The notes under the pieces were generated by a model. That model was given only the letters and a program-made list of their open reading frames with translations, made no database searches and had not been told where the DNA came from. This document shows positions 61,345-64,000 of a stretch of DNA of 64,000 nt, piece after piece. Position numbers and translations under genes: made by a program. How positions within the stretch are numbered: the stretch's first letter is position 1; every line of letters starts with the position of its first letter. The stretch comes from Oscillibacter ruminantium GH1 (GTDB taxonomy: Bacteria; Bacillota; Clostridia; Oscillospirales; Oscillospiraceae), in NCBI RefSeq assembly GCF_000307265.1, contig NZ_DF158898.1, forward strand, positions 1-64,000. Direction: 5' to 3'.

Positions 61345-62315
61345 AACTCACCGTTAGCAAGGCCATTGGCCAGGCGCTCCATGAGGAAATGGAGCGGGAT
61401 GAAAACGTGATCCTGTTGGGCGAAGACGTTGGCGTGATGGGCAACGTGTTTGCCATTACCCACGGTTTTCGGGACGAGTTTGGCGAGAACCGGGTGATCG
61501 ACACTCCTATCAGCGAATCCGGCTTCACGGGCATCGCCGTGGGCGCGGCCATGCGAGGCATGCGGCCCGTGGTGGAGTGGATGTACGACGATTTTATTAC
61601 GGTGTGCCTTGATCCGGTGATGAATCAGGCGGCAAAGCTGCGGTACATGACCGGCGGACAGGTGAAAATTCCCGTGGTCTTCCGGGCACCCATGGGCGCA
61701 GGTCGGCGGAACGCCGGACAGCATTCTCAGTGTTTGGAAGCGCTGTTCACCCACATTCCCGGACTGAAGGTGGTCTGCCCCTCTACGGCGGCGGACGCCA
61801 AGGGCCTTTTGAAGGCCGCCATCCGGGACGACGATCCGGTGGTGTTTTTGGAACACAAGCTGCTTTACGCCAAGAAGGAAGAGATTCCTGACGGCGAGTA
61901 CATCATTCCACTGGGCAAAGCCGATATCAAGCGGTCGGGCAAGGATGTAACCATCCTCACTTGGTCCCGGCAGGTTTACTTTGCCTTGGAAGCCGCCGAA
62001 ACGCTGGCGGCGGAGGGAATCGACGCGGAGGTCGTGGACCTTCGGACACTGGTGCCGCTGGACTGGGAGACGGTGAAGGCATCTGTGTGCAAAACCCACA
62101 ACGTGGTCGTTGTGGAAGAAGGCGTCAAGCGCGGCGGCGTGGGTGCGGAGCTTTCTGCCCAGATCACCGAGGAGTTGTTCGACGAGCTGGATTCCCCGGT
62201 GGGCCGTGTGGCGGGGTTAAACGTGGTTTCTCCCTTTGCTCCGGTGCTGGAGGATGCGGAATTCCCCCATCCGGCCGATATCGTCTCCGGCGTGAAAAAG
62301 ACGCTGGGCCGCTGA
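61341..62315 (+). CDS. 2-oxoacid (pyruvate/acetoin) dehydrogenase E1 component, beta subunit
   Basis: 324 residues. Typical E1 beta motifs are L-G-E-D-V-G-V-M-G-N-V-F near 27, I-D-T-P-I-S-E-S-G-F-T-G-I-A-V-G-A-A near 56 and R-A-P-M-G-A-G-R near 115. A C-terminal transketolase-like domain (about 195-324) with D-L-R-T-L-V-P-L-D is complete. Confidence 0.93.
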   Translation: MKLTVSKAIGQALHEEMERDENVILLGEDVGVMGNVFAITHGFRDEFGENRVIDTPISESGFTGIAVGAAMRGMRPVVEWMYDDFITVCLDPVMNQAAKLRYMTGGQVKIPVVFRAPMGAGRRNAGQHSQCLEALFTHIPGLKVVCPSTAADAKGLLKAAIRDDDPVVFLEHKLLYAKKEEIPDGEYIIPLGKADIKRSGKDVTILTWSRQVYFALEAAETLAAEGIDAEVVDLRTLVPLDWETVKASVCKTHNVVVVEEGVKRGGVGAELSAQITEELFDELDSPVGRVAGLNVVSPFAPVLEDAEFPHPADIVSGVKKTLGR

Positions 62316-62326
62316 GGGAGGGCGCT

Positions 62327-62818
62327 ATGGCTGAGAAAATGAGGCTCCATGTGTCGCCCTACGCCCGAAAAACGGCAAGAGAATTGGGCGTGGTGCTGGA
62401 GACTTTGACCGGCAGCGGCCCCAATGGACGGATTGTCTGGAGGGACGTGGACGCCGCGGCGAAGACGGCGGAAAATTCCGCCGCGGGCGGTGTGGCTGGA
62501 TATTACACCACGGTGGATGTCCGTGAACTGCTGGCGGCTCTGAAAACTCTGGACGGGGCCTTGACATTTCCTGCATTTGCCCAGCGGGCCGCGGAGCGGC
62601 TGTCTGTGCCGGTCCGGTTCGCGGGAGACGGCATTGAGGGCGCGTTGCCGGTTCTGAACGAAGGGGAGACTGCCGCCATGACGGTGGGAGATCCCACGGA
62701 CGGACATGCCCGGGTACATCTGGCTTACGACTCCGGAGCAATGAGCGACGAGGCGGCGGCAAAGCTGCTGCGGTCCATGAAGGGACTGCTGGAAAAGCCG
62801 TTGACCATGCTGACCTAA
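62327..62818 (+). CDS. Reduced E2-like protein: peripheral subunit-binding domain plus degenerate acyltransferase fold
   Basis: 163 residues, against over 400 in normal E2. The peripheral subunit-binding domain is intact (residues 8-45: S-P-Y-A-R-K-T-A-R-E-L-G-V, then G-S-G-P-N-G-R-I-V-W-R-D-V). No lipoyl domain precedes it. The C-terminal part shows only a remnant of the acyltransferase fold; where E2 has the catalytic D-H-R-x-x-D-G there is D-S-G-A-M-S-D, so the catalytic His is missing. ATG at 62327 after GAGGGAGGG. It may be a scaffold for E1. No E3 gene follows. Confidence 0.75.
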   Translation: MAEKMRLHVSPYARKTARELGVVLETLTGSGPNGRIVWRDVDAAAKTAENSAAGGVAGYYTTVDVRELLAALKTLDGALTFPAFAQRAAERLSVPVRFAGDGIEGALPVLNEGETAAMTVGDPTDGHARVHLAYDSGAMSDEAAAKLLRSMKGLLEKPLTMLT

Positions 62819-62820
62819 AC

Positions 62821-62848
62821 AAAAAGGGAACGCGCAATGCGCGTTCCC
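62821..62848 (-). terminator. Terminator of the metallo-hydrolase gene (also after the E2-like gene)
   Basis: GGGAACGCGC-AAT-GCGCGTTCCC; on the minus strand the stem is followed by TTTTTGTTT. On the plus strand it lies just after the E2-like stop but has no T-run. Confidence 0.75.
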
Positions 62849-62855
62849 GTAGAAC

Positions 62856-63569
62856 CTATCCAAAGTTTTCGCACTGAAACGGCTCCAAGAACAGCCGCAG
62901 GTCTTCCACTTGAACCTGCTCTGCGGCTTTTGTCACGGCACGACGGTATCCGAAAATGTCATCCGATGCAAAGGGAAGATGGTACACCGCCAGATGGCGG
63001 GGTTGCATAAACTGCTCGATGAACCGCCGCCCCTTACTAAGCGTGATCCATGGAAAATCCAGCAGAGCCAGATCCACCGGCCCGGTTTCCATCAGAAATT
63101 CACGCAGAACGGGGCTTGCCACGGCACAGTCCCCAGGGATGAGAACCCGGAACCCGTTTTGGTCCAGAAGGCAGCCGTAGTGAGCGACATCCGCGTATTG
63201 CTCCCCCTCGTGAGGCAGGCGGACAAACTGAATGGAAAGTTCCGGCAGGAACAACTGCTCCCGGGGACGGGAAAGCAGCAATTGATCTTCAAACTGCCGC
63301 TCCGGCAGAATCACTTCGGCAAAGGGCCAGCGCGTCAGCGCCTGCTGCGTCAGGACTTGAGAAAAGTGGTCCGGGTGGCAGTGGGTGTAAAAAATTAGGT
63401 TTGGGTCCGCAAAATCCGGATGAGCCGCCACGGCGGCTTGAAGCTCCGAGGTAAGCGTGGAAAAGCCTGAGACGGTTTTGTCGTGCAAAGCGTCTGCCCA
63501 CAGGCGGACGCTGCCAAGGTGAAGAGCTGCGCCCGCGTTGGCGCTGAGGGTGATCTGGCATGAAGACAT
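62856..63569 (-). CDS. Metallo-beta-lactamase-fold hydrolase
   Basis: 237 residues. The metal-binding signature T-H-C-H-P-D-H lies near residue 62, with further metal ligands likely in I-P-G-D-C-A-V near 143 and V-Y-H-L-P at about 194. It resembles UlaG/YycJ-like hydrolases rather than beta-lactamases. The substrate is unknown. ATG at 63569 after AAAGGAG; an upstream in-frame start at 63629 lacks a ribosome site. Confidence 0.8.
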   Translation of the reverse strand: MSSCQITLSANAGAALHLGSVRLWADALHDKTVSGFSTLTSELQAAVAAHPDFADPNLIFYTHCHPDHFSQVLTQQALTRWPFAEVILPERQFEDQLLLSRPREQLFLPELSIQFVRLPHEGEQYADVAHYGCLLDQNGFRVLIPGDCAVASPVLREFLMETGPVDLALLDFPWITLSKGRRFIEQFMQPRHLAVYHLPFASDDIFGYRRAVTKAAEQVQVEDLRLFLEPFQCENFG

Positions 63570-63782
63570 ATTGCTGGCACTCCTTTGGACGATGGTTTGA
63601 ATAAATTTCCACTTTTGTGAAATTCGCACGGGCTATTGTCAGTATACCACGGCTCATAAAAAAAGCCAGAAAAATTTAAAGACCCTTACGAAATTAAAAA
63701 AACGACAATTTGTGCAAAATGCTCTTTTTTGCTTTGAATCATATGTAAAGCGCTGAAACGCAGCGAAATTCAGGGCAAAGAA

Positions 63783-63811
63783 TTGATATTTCTATGCAAC
63801 AGTGATATACT
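63783..63811 (+). promoter_or_regulatory. Promoter for the gene at the window end
   Basis: TTGATA (63783-63788), 17-base spacer, TATACT (63806-63811). It lies in the AT-rich 397-base gap between the minus-strand hydrolase and the last gene; nothing else is recognisable there. Confidence 0.5.
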
Positions 63812-63966
63812 TGTCCACATTAACAGAAAATTCATAATTTTCTGTGGAGCGGATCTGCACGGATGAAAATTTTGCGCTATGCTCGGGGCACACGATTGAT
63901 TATCCGAAAAAAACGCATGAATATTCTACCGCGAAGACCGCAGCATCAACAGGAGGGATTGATCGA

Positions 63967-64000
63967 ATGAGAGTCTACAAAAAGATCATGGATGTCATCG
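63967..64000 (+). CDS. Start of an unidentified gene (3' truncated by window end)
   Basis: ATG at 63967 follows CAGGAGGG. The first codons read M-R-V-Y-K-K-I-M-D-V-I. This is too short to identify. Confidence 0.6.
   Translation, partial: MRVYKKIMDVI

Noticed and set aside
1-64000. CRISPR arrays or insertion sequences
   Set aside because: No regularly spaced repeats and no transposase-like frame were seen anywhere in the window.

Overview
The window looks like a chromosome segment from a spore-forming, strictly fermentative Clostridia, most probably order Oscillospirales (relatives of Flavonifractor, Intestinimonas or Oscillibacter). This is inferred from the moderately high GC, Gram-positive Shine-Dalgarno sequences, many GTG/TTG starts, a T-box leader, and glycine reductase with selenocysteine machinery; no 16S gene is present.

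Layout. 1-940: 3' end of a phage-type lysin gene and its terminator. 1117-1995: a cortex-lytic SleL-like gene cut off in its catalytic domain. 2293-12320: a LysR regulator and a ten-gene Mrp/Mbh-type cation antiporter operon with four NuoL/M/N-like subunits. 12476-13246: a ZIP metal transporter. 13427-27874: a contractile-tail prophage-like element (terminase, portal, protease, capsid, connectors, sheath, tube, baseplate, lysis) with no tape-measure-sized gene, tail fibre or integrase; an XRE repressor with operators follows at 27932-28320. 28340-38594: housekeeping genes (superoxide dismutase, IreB, pheST under a T-box, two lipoproteins, NAD(P)HX dehydratase, alanine racemase, MazF/EndoA without an adjacent antitoxin). 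38692-42570: two genes of unknown function, nrdR and prfC.

42773-57268 is a selenium/glycine fermentation island: selD, selA, selB, tRNA-Sec and a LysR regulator, then a tandem glycine riboswitch and grdX-grdE-grdB(Sec)-trxB-trxA-grdA(Sec)-grdC-grdD plus a small unknown gene. SelD makes selenophosphate, SelA charges tRNA-Sec with selenocysteine, and SelB delivers it to the in-frame UGA codons of grdB and grdA. Glycine reductase then reduces glycine to acetyl phosphate and ammonia with electrons from TrxB/TrxA. The riboswitch ties this to glycine supply.

57487-62818: an SdpI-like membrane protein, a PdhR-like GntR regulator, and a lipoate ligase plus 2-oxoacid (pyruvate or acetoin) dehydrogenase E1 alpha/beta operon ending in a strikingly reduced E2-like protein. 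PdhR-type TTGGT-N3-ACCAA palindromes lie before both the regulator and the operon. The window ends with a metallo-hydrolase on the minus strand and the first codons of a plus-strand gene at 63967.

Most interesting: the phage-like element with an unusually small gene in the tape-measure slot, broken at a G7 tract; an apparently duplicated tRNA-binding domain in PheT; a lipoyl-less E2 lacking its catalytic His; and a candidate structured RNA between trxA and grdA.
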